Of a DNA stretch of 64,000 bases, positions 1 to 11,620 are shown piece after piece. Made by a program: the position numbers and the translations under genes. Under the pieces are notes generated by a model, which saw only the letters and a list, made by a program, of their open reading frames with translations, ran no database searches and had not been told where the DNA came from. Source of the stretch: Cloeon dipterum (lineage: Eukaryota; Arthropoda; Insecta; Ephemeroptera; Baetidae); the NCBI RefSeq assembly GCF_949628265.1, contig NC_088789.1, positions 19,337,883-19,401,882 of the forward strand, read 5' to 3'. Position 1 is the stretch's first letter. Every line of letters begins with the position of its first letter.

Positions 1-1909
1 GAGAAGAATCTTTCTCAAGGTGAGCCATGTGGATTAAATTGGCTAACAGGCAGAGGGCGTAGTTGCCTTCCAGGGTGTTAAATACGATGCGCAGGTTTTG
101 CTCAGTGGACAAAAGAACCATGCTTCTCTTGAACACTTCGTTTGTAACCAGTTGATTAAGACACTGAGAAGATAATCTAATTAATAACAAAAAAAAGCTG
201 GCAAGAGGAAAAATTTGATTATCCAGACTCAAAACAAATATGTCCCAGGAATTTGAAAAAAGATGTATAGAAAAAGCATTCAAAAGTAAAGCGTATTCAA
301 AGAGGATTTTGTCTAGAAAGCACTTCTAAATTTTCATGCTCCAGTAACAAAATTATAATTTAATGCCGGTCACCATTACTTGAGCAAAATTATTGACCGC
401 TTTCAGCCGAAGCCTTAAACCTCATGGCTGTTTATGAGACCTTACAAGGCAAAATTAATCAAGGAAATGAAACTGTCAAAATCAAACCACAAAATAAAAA
501 ATCTAGGAAGGTGAGACTCCAGAATACAATATTAAAAAAAAATATATAAAATCTGGGCAAAAAGTCAACCAAACGGAAAAAATCATGGAGGACGAAAATA
601 TAGAAATCAGGAATTCTGGTTTTTCCATCTCAGAATACGCTCTATCCGAACTCATCAATGACTATAGAAATAACTAATACCTCAGGTGAAGTCGAACTAA
701 GATGCAGAAGGAGGGCAGGAACACTGAAGATATTGATTAAAAACATTGAGAGCAGTTTGTCGGAAAACTCTGCCAAGACTAGAGGTCGCAGGGCCAATGT
801 GAAGAGTGCAGATAAAGAAATTTGTTTCAAGCTTGCTTTGGCACCACACAGGCCCTTGATAAGAACTCTCTGAAAACCGAAAATCAGCGTGATTCAAGAA
901 AGAAGTTTCAGAAGACCCACTTTAAGGGTTGCAAGAAATCCTTTGGTGACTAAATCGCCGATAATGTTGGCACAAAGCTTGTTCATGCCAGGCTTCAACT
1001 TCTCCATGGCTGGCGTTTTTAGCATGGCCCATGTGGAGGTTGAGGTGAAGGCAATTAGCGTGCGAAGGTACATAAGCAGTGATCGCGCGTCTGCCGAGAG
1101 CTCCGGCGAAACGTCTTCTAAATACTGACAGCATATCCAGAGCAGCTTTTTTATGTGGGCAATCCAGTAAATCGAGTGCTCTCTGTTCAGCGCCACGCCA
1201 ATGTAGCTCAGATGTGCCTTTTCTTCTTGCAGGCTGTCTACTAATAAACTAAACGTGTACAAAGTGTGATTACTATGCGTTTGGCATTGTGTGCATATCA
1301 ATGTGTTACCTGCATAATTTCTCTATCCTTTCTTTGTCCTGCTTTTTGTCCCATATTAAAAGAAGTCTTGTCGTGGAATGATAAAGTTGTATTCCAGGAA
1401 TTTTAGCGTTTTCATTTTGGGGTTTAAGGACAAGAGAATCAAACTCCTTGCTGTAAAATGAGAAACACTATATAGATGGAATTTGGGATGGGATATTATA
1501 AAAATTGGTTTATGATTGGGTAAATTATTCAAGAGATAGGTGTTGCTGCAAAAATGTAATCAAATAATAGAGGTGAAAATTGATAAAAAAAAAATAACTT
1601 AACTCAATTCAAATCCCAAAATGTATTTTTACAAGAAAATGTGCAAAAATAGTACCTTCCAAATTTTGTAGATTAAAAATGGTTCAGCAAAAAGTCAGCA
1701 AACAGGAGTAAGACTAGTAATGTTTAATAATCACTATTTTTCACTTACACAACATTCGAGCGAAATCTTTTCCTAGCACAGACGCCTTTGATAAAAGATT
1801 GGATTTTTAACGCTGCAGTGTCTCTTTTCTTTTCAAAAGCTCGCTCTTCTCTGGCAGCCTTTGTTTGCTCCAAAAAGCTGCCTTTTTTGGAGTCTGCAGA
1901 GGAGAACAT
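1..1909 (-). CDS. UBE3B: UBE3B-type HECT E3 ubiquitin ligase, 5' part (runs off the left edge)
   Basis: Five exons chain in phase on the minus strand: 1749-1909 (start ATG at 1909), 1310-1450, 921-1248, 681-869 and 163 down to the window edge. Exon 1 encodes a basic IQ-motif stretch (around AALKIQSFIKGVCARKRF), expected at the N-terminus of UBE3B. The later exons match vertebrate UBE3B in order: DKERIEKLCR, LKPGMNKLCANIIGDL, FTLALRPLVLAEFSDKLL and LEGNYALCLLANLIHMAHL. UBE3B transfers ubiquitin through a C-terminal HECT domain, and its IQ motif is thought to bind calmodulin. The HECT domain would lie left of this window, so catalytic residues cannot be checked. The gene diverges from EXOSC6, with 577 bp between start codons. 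Recognition is from remembered family sequence plus perfect phase continuity. Confidence 0.92.
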
Positions 1910-2486
1910 CTTCCCGCAGCAAATCTGGCAAGTAACAAGAATACTTAAAAACCGATGTATGTAGAGTGAGTAACAATAAAATTATAGATTTCCGCTTGAA
2001 ACTTATTTTTTCATACATACTTGATCACACAGTAATTTTTACGACAAAAAAATCTAGGGAAATTCTATATTTTACCTCTTTTAATACTTCTTGTCAAATC
2101 TTGTGTGTAATATTTCAACATCAATTTCACTTTAAAAAATCGAGCAGCTGAACGAAATTCATACAAAGATAAATCAAAATAAAATCGTTAACACACTTAA
2201 TTATTGCACAGGAAAAATATTGTTCTGCAAGTATGCAAAATCAGACGAACCGAGACGAACAAGATCAGTTGTTGCTGTTGCTGTCCAAAATCGAAAGACA
2301 GACAATTGAGTCAGCTGATAGCCACGCCTACTTTTGTCACGAGGCGCCGTTTGTTTTGTTGCATGTGCACGGCACGCTCAGGGCACAATCGCTCACCGTT
2401 GATCTGCTGTTGACCAACGCCAACTACATAACTTACATTGTAGTTTTTTTCTAACGATACCAATACCAAAACAAGAAATTCGTAAA
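1910..2486. promoter_or_regulatory. Shared divergent 5' region between UBE3B and EXOSC6
   Basis: This 577-bp gap lies between two start codons that point away from each other, so it must hold both promoters. It contains an ATG-initiated plus-strand ORF at 2233-2454 (73 codons), starting MQNQTNRDEQ, that ends 32 bp before the EXOSC6 ATG. The ORF could be an upstream ORF in the EXOSC6 leader. I do not recognise it and see no evidence that it is translated. No clear TATA box was picked out. Confidence 0.45.
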
Positions 2487-3505
2487 ATGCCTGTGGACCA
2501 TAGACGCATTCAGGGCCCAGAATGCAGTGAAGACTATCGCAAGCCGAAAAATCTTGATGCGGCTCTGCTGAAGAAAGGCGGCAGACGGGCTGACGGCAGA
2601 AAATGCGGCGAACAGAGAAAGATTTGTATGTTTCGTCCTGCTTCCACCTATTTAGGTGTTTAAAATTTTATATTTTGGTATCACAGTTTTGAAGCCGGGA
2701 GTAGTTTCTCAAGCCAAAGGTTCAGCCTACATCGAATTAGACCACACGAAAGTGATTTGCTCGGTCTTCGATCCACGAGAAAAAGCTAGTCGCAACGTCG
2801 AACAGCAAACCGTGAGGGGCGAAATTTTCTGCGAGTTCAAATTCGCATCATTTAGTGGTGTTCAAAGAAGAAGTCACCAGCAAGAGGCTGACGACAAAGA
2901 ATATTCCCTGCTGCTCAAAAATGCATTAGAGCCTGCAGTGTGTCTTGTAAGTAAAACTCAATCTACATAATGTGTGGACAAATAATTATTATTAATTATT
3001 TTGTAGCATGAATTCCCCAATTTCCAAGTTGACGTGCAAGTGCTGGTGCTGCAGGACGATGGTTCAAGTTTAGCTGCCGCCATAACTTGTGCTGGTTTGG
3101 CCCTGGCAGACGCAGCCGTTCCCATGTACGACCTTCCTGTGGGTCTGTCAAAGGTAAACATTGCTTTAGTTTTATGTAAACTTCAATTCTAGATTCGTGA
3201 TCCTATTTCAGGCCTTTACTGGAGATACAGAGTTTTATGACCCCACAGGAGCAGAAGAAAGACTGTGTCTTAGGGGAGTTGACGGTGAGAGTGACCACGG
3301 TGTGTTTACAGTCGGCTTTCTTCCCACCTTCAATCAGGTTAGCCAGCTTTTCCACTCAGGCCACATCTCACCTGACCGATTCGAAAAGATGATATCTGAA
3401 GTGGGAACTCTTGCTGCGGAAGTGCACAAAGCCGTGCAGGCAATTCTTTTGTCTGCGGTGAAGAGTTCAATTGACAGTTCTAATAATTCGAAGTTATTAT
3501 TGTGA
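2487..3505 (+). CDS. EXOSC6: Exosome core subunit EXOSC6 (MTR3), RNase PH fold
   Basis: Four exons (2487-2625, 2687-2946, 3007-3153, 3212-3505) join in frame to 279 residues, close to the usual length. The N-terminus MPVDHRRIQGPE matches vertebrate EXOSC6. The RNase PH signature blocks SQAKGSAYIELDHTKVICSV, LLLKNALEPAV, DGSSLAAAITCAGLALADA and PMYDLPVG follow in order. MTR3 is one of six RNase PH-type proteins in the ring of the eukaryotic RNA exosome, which degrades and trims RNA in nucleus and cytoplasm. The metazoan ring proteins are structural rather than catalytic. The stop is only 44 bp from the stop of the convergent gustatory receptor, so the 3' UTRs probably overlap. Confidence 0.95.
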
Positions 3506-3549
3506 GTGATTAAAAATTTAACGCAGGAAAAGATCCAATATTTTATTTT

Positions 3550-5509
3550 TTACTTCTTGGTTGATGGTGATTGAAACTGAATAAGTATAATCAAATATGT
3601 TGTGGCTGTACCTGCAATCTGATTTATTTTTATTTTAATTAAGTGGTTATCATTATTTAAGCATCAGCTCACTGTGTGCAGTATAGACAAGTTGAGTTCG
3701 GCGAATCCATGCAGTGAAAGGGATATTTTGTTTTGCAGGATTTGTCTTGAGAACTGTTCAATCTGGCACATCATTTTCAATTTATGAATCCAACTGATAG
3801 TGAAATTACCTCGTTAATAGCAAGTTCCGGAAGGTGTCTAGATTTAATTTTCTGTAATAATGCGCCACATTTATTTGCCTGAAGATTGAAAGAGAAAAAC
3901 AGCATTAAATCAAAAGATTTCTCAAACACTATATTTGCCTCCTGAATCGAGTTGTCAGTAACCCAAGAACTGAACACCAGTCGCAGGGAAAGCAGAATAA
4001 GCCACGCAGCGCCGTTTATCAATGTTGTGACTTGCCAGGCACCGTCATCTAAATCAGGGCTCAAGGCACTGCTCACCATGAAGTAGAGCAGGAAAATTAT
4101 TGCCAAGGACGAGTAGACTATCTGAGCTAGAAGAACACCTACAATTTTAATGAAGGTTAGGGAATTTTCATAATTTCACTATAAGACAAATTTTTGCTGG
4201 AATATGTTTTGATAGTTTCCATGATCGGTTTTTTCAGACGGTAGAATTTTTCTAAAATTACCAAAAACTGCAGATTAAAATCCCAATAAAGCAGCATTTC
4301 CAAGTTGTCCACGTACAACATTCATTTTTATCACAAAATTTAATCGTATTAAATAATGGTTGAAAAGGTCAATAATTATAGGTAGTTATTATTTTCGGGA
4401 AAATACACTTTGACAGTCTATTTTTTTAATGTCCGCCCTCATGCAAACCCTGCAGGATGCTAAATTTAAATTTGAGTTTTTTGTTTATAAATATAACACT
4501 TTATGAATAATAGGAATTTTCCCTATTTTTATGTGTTTAAAAAATTAAAAGGTTGGTAATTTCCAAAAGAAATTGAGTCTTAAATTTTGTCAATAGCACT
4601 GTGTGCCTTTTTGTGAAACCCTTTTCCGAATTACTCTCTTTTTGGTGATTAATCATAAATAATAGAGTTTGGGAAGAATTAAAAATACTTTCAAACTAAT
4701 TGTAATCACGATAATATCAATTTTTTGTCAATTTTCCCGAAAAATGTCTACTTTACCTTGAAAGGTTTCTCCTACTGAGCGAAAATGATGCACAATTTTC
4801 AGATGAAATTTTCGCAAGTCTCGTAGTTCCCTAGCTGCGTCTTTAACGATCTGCTTTTTCTGGTTCTGTCTAATGAATATCAGGTTCCCGTTGCAAGAAG
4901 AAAAGTTATTTCGACAGTCCAGCATGCAAGAAATAAACTGTTGTTCTAGCAGGGCGCCAATGAGCAGGCAGAGCGTATGACCTGCTGCACTTACGATACT
5001 CAGGTACGGTGTCGAGTAGAGCAAAATTGAGAATTCGTTGATGATAGCCAGAGGTACAATAAATATTATCGCCAAGTACTGTACTGCTTCGAGTTTTTTA
5101 GATTTTGAATTCTACACGATGTCCTGATTATTATATATATTTTAATTTAATATAAATTTTACCTGAGAATTAGCCATGAAGAGAGCAATTTTCCTCAACA
5201 TTTTGATACTTTTTGATTTCATCGTGACAAAATGTGCGTAGATAGATGCCAGAATCAATAGAAGAATGTTGTACATAAGGGGCAGATTTTCGATTGAGTG
5301 CTCTGATAGTTCTAGAAAAATGCTTCTACAAAAAATGATCTAATAAAATTAAGACCTTTACCGCAGCAGTATACAATCAAGCTTAAAGCACAGCAAATGT
5401 AAACAAGCAAATTGACACAGGAAATATACTTTTTGAACAGAGCAGTGGACATCGCCCATAAACTTGAATTTTGTTGCTGCATGGTGGGATGCCTGTTAAA
5501 ATATAACAT
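3550..5509 (-). CDS. Gustatory receptor (7TM_7 family), intact copy A
   Basis: Six exons keep phase to give 379 residues, the normal length for insect Grs: 5362-5509, 5163-5311, 4757-5111, 3810-4138, 3673-3762 and 3550-3618. The last two introns are phase 0, as is common near Gr C-termini. Exon 3 carries two membrane spans followed by a Gr-like intracellular stretch (LRDLRKFHLKIVHHF). Exon 5 reads IEQFSRQILQNKISL. Exon 6 ends with TATTYLIILIQFQ, matching the TYxxxxxQF hallmark of the family. These receptors are ligand-gated cation channels of taste neurons; the ligand cannot be inferred. The start could be the ATG at 5509 or the in-frame ATG at 5482. No frameshift or internal stop is seen. 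A broken paralogue lies at 12990-14773. Confidence 0.9.
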
Positions 5510-5950
5510 TATTTCTATTGAGACACTGTATTTATTTGCCAAATGGAGTTCTAGTGATAATGCAAGTTTTTGTTGGCATTCAAGATACAAATCAATTTTA
5601 AGATGACAACTCAAATTATAGCGATCTATACAAATTATATCCTTTTGAGTTTAAACTGGCCTGCTTCTCTTTTATCACAATCAGAACAGTTTGGCTTTTG
5701 AATATTAATAGCTTCATAATCCTACTATGGCTGACAAGTTAATTTGAATTGATTTTCAGCATGATAATTCAATACATTAGCTGTTTGCAGACTAACCAAA
5801 CATTCAATTAATTATTCAGACCATCAAGTTATTCTGTTCAAGTTTTATTCAAATGAGACTTGAACTATTGCACTTTCAGAGTTGATTTTTAACATCTATA
5901 ATCACAGCAGAAGCATTTTATTAACTGTCTCTTGTCTTTACTGTTGCTCA
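5510..5950. other. Gap between receptor A and SUPT7L-like A
   Basis: These 441 bp lie upstream of the receptor start and downstream of the SUPT7L-like stop, both on the minus strand. The segment should hold the receptor promoter and the SUPT7L-like 3' UTR. I see no further coding sequence. Copy B has an almost identical stretch at about 14774-15204. Confidence 0.6.
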
Positions 5951-6954
5951 TCATTTCTCTTGAGCTGACGCTGAATTTTCGTCTTTCAAAAGCAAGCGGT
6001 TCACCGACGCCTCCACAAACAAGTGTCTGTGAATAACGTTGCGACGATAGTAATGTACCACATCTGCAATGCCCTTGATTCCGACATTGTGTAGAGCAAT
6101 CTCAGCTTCTTCCTGCAAATAAGACACTGAATTTCTAGTTTTGTAAATAGCTCCACAGGAGCTCACCACGAGGATCGGCGCATTGGAAGCAGCACCGAAA
6201 GATGAAGCTAATGACAGCTGAACTCCTAAGTTCTTGATGAATTTTCCAGCTACGTCCACCAGGCACTCCAACACAGATCTCTTGCATTCTGAGAAATACA
6301 AGATATTGATTAATTTAACTGGATTCCAATATAAAGAGAAAATAGCTTACGGAAGATTTCATTGTGCATGAGAATGACAGAAATTGACTTTCTGAGTACG
6401 AGTCTGGCATCTTCAGGGTTGTCAATGGTAATAGCAGCACTGCCCGAAGATTGGGGAGGCCTAATATATTTTAAAAGTGTTATGGCAAAATTCAATCTCA
6501 TATCTGTCTGGCAATAAACCTTTTGTACTTGGGATGAAGTTCCGAGTTCTCAGAAAAATCTGCAATGATGAATGCAGCATCTCCAGCAATATTAGAGCCA
6601 CCAGAGTTTGAGAGTTTCTCCATCAGCTTTACAGAACTCATGAGATTTTCGTCAATTTCCGAGTCAAGGTCGAACGTACTGTTATTATGAATTAATTAGA
6701 AAATTACAGCCGACAAAAATTATTTTGCTCCATTACGATGTCTTGGTCGACGGGTCATCAGGCAAAAGCACCAACTTTGAAATGCAAGACTGTGTATTTT
6801 CTTTGCTAAGTTGTGTTGGCGTTTTGGACAGGTAGAAAATGTCTTCAATTATTGACTTCGTCGACTTTTCATTGGAGACAATCGGTGTGGCGTCAAACTC
6901 GCCCCAATGCTTTGTGGTTATTTCGTCTTCTTCTTTTCCATCGTTGGTGGCCAT
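5951..6954 (-). CDS. SUPT7L/Spt7-like SAGA (STAGA) subunit with histone fold, copy A
   Basis: Five exons (6737-6954, 6520-6678, 6351-6460, 6167-6288, 5951-6112) join in phase to 256 residues. The N-terminal KHWGEFDATPI resembles the RYWGEIPI start region of human SUPT7L. The core ARLVLRKSISVILMHNEIF, then KRSVLECLVDVAGKFIKNL, then EEAEIALHNVGIKGIADVV matches the SUPT7L bromodomain-associated (BTP) histone fold in order. SUPT7L pairs through this fold with another histone-fold subunit in the SAGA/STAGA coactivator. The start is supported by the Trp-Gly alignment and by an acceptor (TTTTTCAG) just upstream, at 6968-6975, which implies a 5' UTR intron. The last intron (6113-6166) is 54 bp, a multiple of three and free of stops. 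The protein is shorter than the 414-residue human one, mostly at the C-terminus. Confidence 0.75.
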
Positions 6955-7766
6955 CCCTACAGTTCGGCTGAAAAATACCAAATCATTGTAAGTAGATATA
7001 CATAATGATGATTGACTATGCATTTATGTATTGTGCGTTTTCCCTGTTTTCCCAAGCGAACATTTATGTTGTCATTTTCCATTCACACTTTATATGTGTG
7101 TGTGTTATGAAAATAATAAACCATTGTATGGTACATAAAGCTTATCTGAATGGTTATATGTAATTTTAAAAATTCTCATATTATGTAGGTATGTATGTAT
7201 GATATCTCTGAGCACAATTATTTTTAAAAATGTTAAAAACACATTATACATACGCGTCGATTTTTCTGCTCTGAGATCTGACCAGGATCTGACGGAGTCT
7301 TTATGTTTGGACTCGTGCCTTGTGTGTGTTGACCAAACATCCATTAGTCTGGCTCAGGTCTAGGTCTAGCGTCTGTCAGTGTCAGCTGTCGGCTGTCGGT
7401 TCTTGACGCTGTCAGTTTTGGTGTTATGCTCTCACTCTCTTCTCACTTTGTTGTTGCACGATTGACACTATTCACGGGGAGGGGGGGTGAGGAGTCACGT
7501 TTCTCGTTGCAGCAGAGTGAGCTGCTATCGGAATGCAAGCAGCATCAGCTTGATCGATCTTCGGAGCTTATTGTTAGTGAGTGAGCTACACAACACTTGA
7601 GTCCTACACAACACAAAAACCGCAGCACAGCCAGAGCAGTAAGGAGAGGAGAGTATCATCTCTAATCTCCTTCCTACATATGTAATATGTACATACATAC
7701 ATAGCAGTACGTAGGTTACACAGCACAACGTTTTATACAATTAGGGTTCTTTCTCCCATCGAGATT
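6955..7766. promoter_or_regulatory. 5' region of SUPT7L-like A
   Basis: This non-coding stretch lies upstream of the SUPT7L-like start. It includes a likely 5' UTR splice acceptor near 6968, a short TGTGTG run near 7100 and clustered CTGTCAG/CTGTCGG repeats at 7370-7420. The copy B equivalent is nearly identical apart from small indels. Short ORFs here (for example 7525-7740 on the minus strand) look like chance reading frames. Confidence 0.45.
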
Positions 7767-8153
7767 TCACGTGCGCTCCGTGAACCCCCTGAACCTCTTG
7801 TGCAGAGAGAAGTGTCTTGAGTTCTTTCTGGCCGTCAAACTTTCGTTCAAAGCCGACTCATTATCGCACTCTACCGACGGATCACTTAAGAGTTGAACAT
7901 CGGAGCCAAACCACTCCGAAGTAAGAGAACAGGTCAGGAGAAATTTGTGACGGCATGGGAGTTTACTTTCCGCTCGTTTACAAATTTGACAATTGAGAAT
8001 GCTCTCGGATTGCAAGTTACCTCTTAAAATATAAAAATCGGTATTGCTCCAAAGTTCAAGTTGCAATTCTGACTCGTCATCAGAAGCGCAGAGGGACAGA
8101 AGCGCAGACGTTATCATGGAATAATCAGAGTCAAGTTCCTTCTGATTTTCCAT
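7767..8153 (-). CDS. Unrecognised 128-residue ORF, copy A
   Basis: A single open frame starts MENQKELDSDYSM and ends RFRGFTERT. It is acidic and Ser-rich, with a short Cys/His cluster (CQICKRAESKLPCRH) that resembles half of a RING or zinc-binding site but lacks further ligands. The same frame is open over its whole length in copy B (17011-17397). A weak donor near the C-terminus would be in phase with the acceptor upstream of the SUPT7L-like ATG, so a 5' extension of that gene is possible. I prefer a separate ORF because the SUPT7L-like N-terminus already aligns from its own ATG. Function unknown. Confidence 0.4.
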   Translation of the reverse strand: MENQKELDSDYSMITSALLSLCASDDESELQLELWSNTDFYILRGNLQSESILNCQICKRAESKLPCRHKFLLTCSLTSEWFGSDVQLLSDPSVECDNESALNESLTARKNSRHFSLHKRFRGFTERT

Positions 8154-10609
8154 TGTTGTCGATTGCAGAAAGAGTTCGTAGACCACTAAAACAATCAAAT
8201 TCAAGGAACATGGAATTAATTAAATTTTAGGATTCTGAAAAAAATACTTAATATTACAACAGATAAAAACTCATTTTTTTTTCAATTTCTAACAGACATA
8301 ATAAGGGATTAAAGTTGTGCTTCGAATCAGGAAATATTTTTGGCACTGGCGTTTTCAAGTTCTAAATCATATTAATCATAGTTACAATAATTATATCAAT
8401 CGTATAATTAGTAAAATGTTATATCCTAACATTTATTTGGAATTTTTAATTGTATGCCAATCGAAATTCTCATTGTCTGAGTTGGTCTTTATCCCCAAAC
8501 AACAAACACTTTAAAATTATATCTAAATAGTGAAAATAACAACAAAGAAACGAATTTTGCACTACACTTAGACAATATAGTTTGGCTGGAAATTCGATTA
8601 TACCAAGTAACTTAAGATCCAAAAAATTAAATCGTGAGAAAAAATTGCCCGACGCATAAAAATTATTATGCTCTTATAAACATAGCAGATTAAACGGTTA
8701 AGCAGGGAGTTACAAGGTACAATATTTGCTTGAAATTGAATGTCTTAATATGTATTGTGCTTTATTTGATCCCCCTAGTTCGTAACTCGGATAATCATCT
8801 GTTTAAATTCCCCAAATCCCTGCCCCAACAATAAGCGTTTTACTTCCATTCATCGTTTGCTCCCCCTGATGGCTAGGTGCGTGTCACAAGATGAATGGCT
8901 ATTCAATAAAACACCCCTGCTCCGGGAGCAGTAACCAAGTGGAGGTTTCTACCTGGATCGTGCTCCCTCCCCCTCCAATGAGGCACGTGTTATTTAGAGT
9001 CCTTATAAGGACTTGTTATTTTGTTGTTGGGAGCATAAAAGAATGATCTATCTCATTGTCACACCGGGAGTCCATGCAAGTCAGCCCTCTTGCACTTGCA
9101 TCTTTCATTCCGCCATATTTGATATATTTTTAAAACTCAAAGCGTATGCTTGGGATATTTCTAGGGTGCAGGCATACTATTTTTAAAACCAAATTAAGAA
9201 GCTTTTACGTCTTTTAGGCAATATATTTTGAGGTGTGGTAATATATTATGTGCTAAAGAACCATCGTTTTCAATTTAATTTCCACTAATTGCACATTAAT
9301 ATCAAGAAACATATGGCATTATGGAAGTACGAAAATAATTTCAAATTATAATAATTAATTTGTGTAATTATTGTTTTTGCTAAAACGCCATTATATTTGC
9401 AACCACCGAATTCAAGTAAAAACCATTAATTCACAAAAATACTCACAACTAACTAAGGAAACGACGTCAAGTTTTCGATATTTTGGCAGATGAGCAAACG
9501 AAGCTGCAGCCTCTCCCCGACTGAAACATATACTCTGACTGATAAGTGCGATCCGGGCTTAGTGCAACCTGTAAGGTAGCACGCTTATTCTCTCTCCCTG
9601 CACAGCAACCCCCTCTTCAATTTCATTGTGTATGTTTTGTAAACTATTTTACAGGTAGAATTCCCAAAGGAGCTTTGAATGGGTTGTTTGACCACACGTT
9701 TCTCATCCTTTTTCACTCACCAGGGGAAAGAGCATTCGATCATATAACACACACGCGTGTAAAATTATTCTTTGACTGTCAAAAGTAACTTCCATTGCCG
9801 TTTCTAAATTGAGTTCAAAAATCGCATTTTCTCCATTTCATTGTATAGTGAAAGTTCTAGAATGCGTGTGTTTGATTTGATAATTTTTATAACTTGTAAT
9901 TAATAATTTGTTAAATTAGCTCCTCTGAACATCTGAAGTTTCTGAACTCTGGACGATTAATTGATATAAATAATGTACACGGCGATATAGCGCCTGCTTA
10001 TACAGTATATAGTGTCTAGTTGTCTAGTGGCAATGGAAAGTCCAGCGCTACAGAGTCAAGGAGACAATGGGCGCATTGTCGCTACTAATTGTTGCAGACT
10101 TCATAAAGTTATTTTAAAAAAAAAAAAAAATCGGTGAGTATGAATTGTGGCTGAAATAAAATTAAGAACGGTATTGTATGTGTGGGATGCAGAGCTCCTT
10201 TTTAATTGTTAGTTCATTTGTTTTGCCATGCAGTGTTGATTGTTATTAGGCGCTGTTTATTATAAATTAGAAATGAAATTTTGCTTTTTAATGAGAGTAA
10301 CCCTAAGTCTCCTTGTTTTTAATCAGAGTTTGCCGTTATGACCAGTTTTAGACCGCCAAGCGCTTAAACAGCAAAGGACCTGCTGGATCATTCTGTGTAA
10401 TTATTGTACTAATTTTAGTTTTTCTGGATTAAATTCAGATTGATGCCTTGCAAAATTAATTATAAAATGATTTTCAATAAGAATACAGAGTGCTCGCCAC
10501 TTGATTAGCATGCAAACTTTGGAGCCAATTTTCTCAGATATTGAAACGGTGCAAACTGGGAAAATTTTAGCTCCTTCTTTGAGAGGATATATAAATTTAC
10601 TTATTCAAC
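8154..10609. other. Long non-coding stretch in copy A with diverged similarity to copy B
   Basis: I see no gene here. Patches resemble copy B: 9245-9300 with 18905-18960, 9340-9490 with 19140-19300, and 9690-9735 with 19745-19795. The rest does not align by eye, in contrast to the near identity just to the left. An A-run lies at 10114-10128. Confidence 0.5.
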
Positions 10610-10612
10610 AAC

Positions 10613-11620
10613 GTTTTACAGCATCTCGTTCGCGTCTGGCGGCGACCCCGAAACGCTCGACTCCATGAAATACACACACCAGACATGAACCAGTGGTGGG
10701 TGTGCATGTTGATTGGGTGCGGCGGCGGAATGGCTCAGGATGTCATCACCACGGTGGGACAGGCGTTCGAGATCAGATTCAAGGATTACTTCAGGAAGAC
10801 GCCCAATCCGCCGCCGACCACCAAAATGCCAATGCTCGCTATTCCAACACAACCGTGCGCCGGGGGGATGGCGATGCGGCAGCCGAAGCCGAAGAGCCTG
10901 AAGCTGGAGTCGCCATCCACTTCTTGACCTGGAGTACACACATGTACAACGACCCGCTGGGCAAAGTGCCTTCGGACGTTGGCCCATCACCGGTGCCGCC
11001 CCTTCCGCAATACCACGCGCCCTCGGTGCCGCCTTCACAGCAGCAGTAGCAGCAGTTGGCCCGGCATTCCTTCGCCGCCCCAGCCTCTGAGCGAAAACGC
11101 GCCGCACCCGGCCAGGAGTAGCATCCTGACCGACTGCACCCTAGAGCTTTCGCGCCCGTGTGCAAGAAGAGCTGGGAGCACGATTATAATCGTATACGTC
11201 AACCACGATGTAGCTGACAAGTTTTGGACAACGGCACCAACGTCTTGGACATGCAACCGTTTCCGACAACCCTGACAGCCAGTGCCACTATCCTATAGCA
11301 CTGCAAAGACCTGGTTCCACGCGCCTATCAGCAGGAAGGAGGCGGAGAGAATTATAAAAAATAGGGATTTTGGTGAGGGAATCACAAGGCTCGCCCGGCC
11401 AATAGGTACTATCGACTGGACTCCAAGGTGGCGTGTGTGGCGTTACGAAACACTTACTACTAATTGACCCAGAAGTGGTGGTGCATGCAAAGGACAAGAT
11501 TTTTTAACTCGAGCCACCTGATGAACTACCACAGTGAGAAGAACATGCCGGGCCCATTATATCGGCGGAGAGAGCGCTCGGCCGGTGTCGCTCGACGGGC
11601 CACTCAAAAGAGCCTCTGAC
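10613..11620 (+). pseudogene. SHC-family adaptor pseudogene (PTB end, CH1, SH2)
   Basis: Broken plus-strand frames spell a SHC adaptor in the correct order. ISFASGGDPETLDS and GMAQDVITTVGQAFEIRFKDY are the second half of the PTB domain. HMYNDPLGKVP is the paired-tyrosine Grb2 site of CH1, with the first Tyr replaced. VYVNHDVADK is the second CH1 phosphotyrosine region. WFHAPISRKEAERIIKNRDF and SHLMNYHSEKNMP are the start and end of SH2. Several frameshifts and stops separate them, so no SHC protein can be made. No introns interrupt the CH1-SH2 stretch. The left edge follows TTTTACAG, which resembles a splice acceptor, suggesting a DNA-level exon copy; no clear 3' poly-A tract supports retroposition. 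It is GC-rich compared with its flanks, and no equivalent is visible in copy B. Confidence 0.82.

Noticed and set aside
3550-3762. Frameshift in the last exons of receptor copy A
   Set aside because: Using the acceptor after AATCAG at 3619 instead of the one nine bases downstream restores phase 0 and gives an intact TYLIILIQF end.
7525-7740. 71-codon minus-strand ORF repeated at 16769-16984
   Set aside because: Conserved only because the whole block is duplicated; it lies in the 5' region of the SUPT7L-like gene and has no recognisable features.
10616-11275. Several long ORFs on both strands (up to 163 codons)
   Set aside because: They overlap the SHC pseudogene and exist because that segment is GC-rich; the plus-strand SHC motifs explain the sequence.
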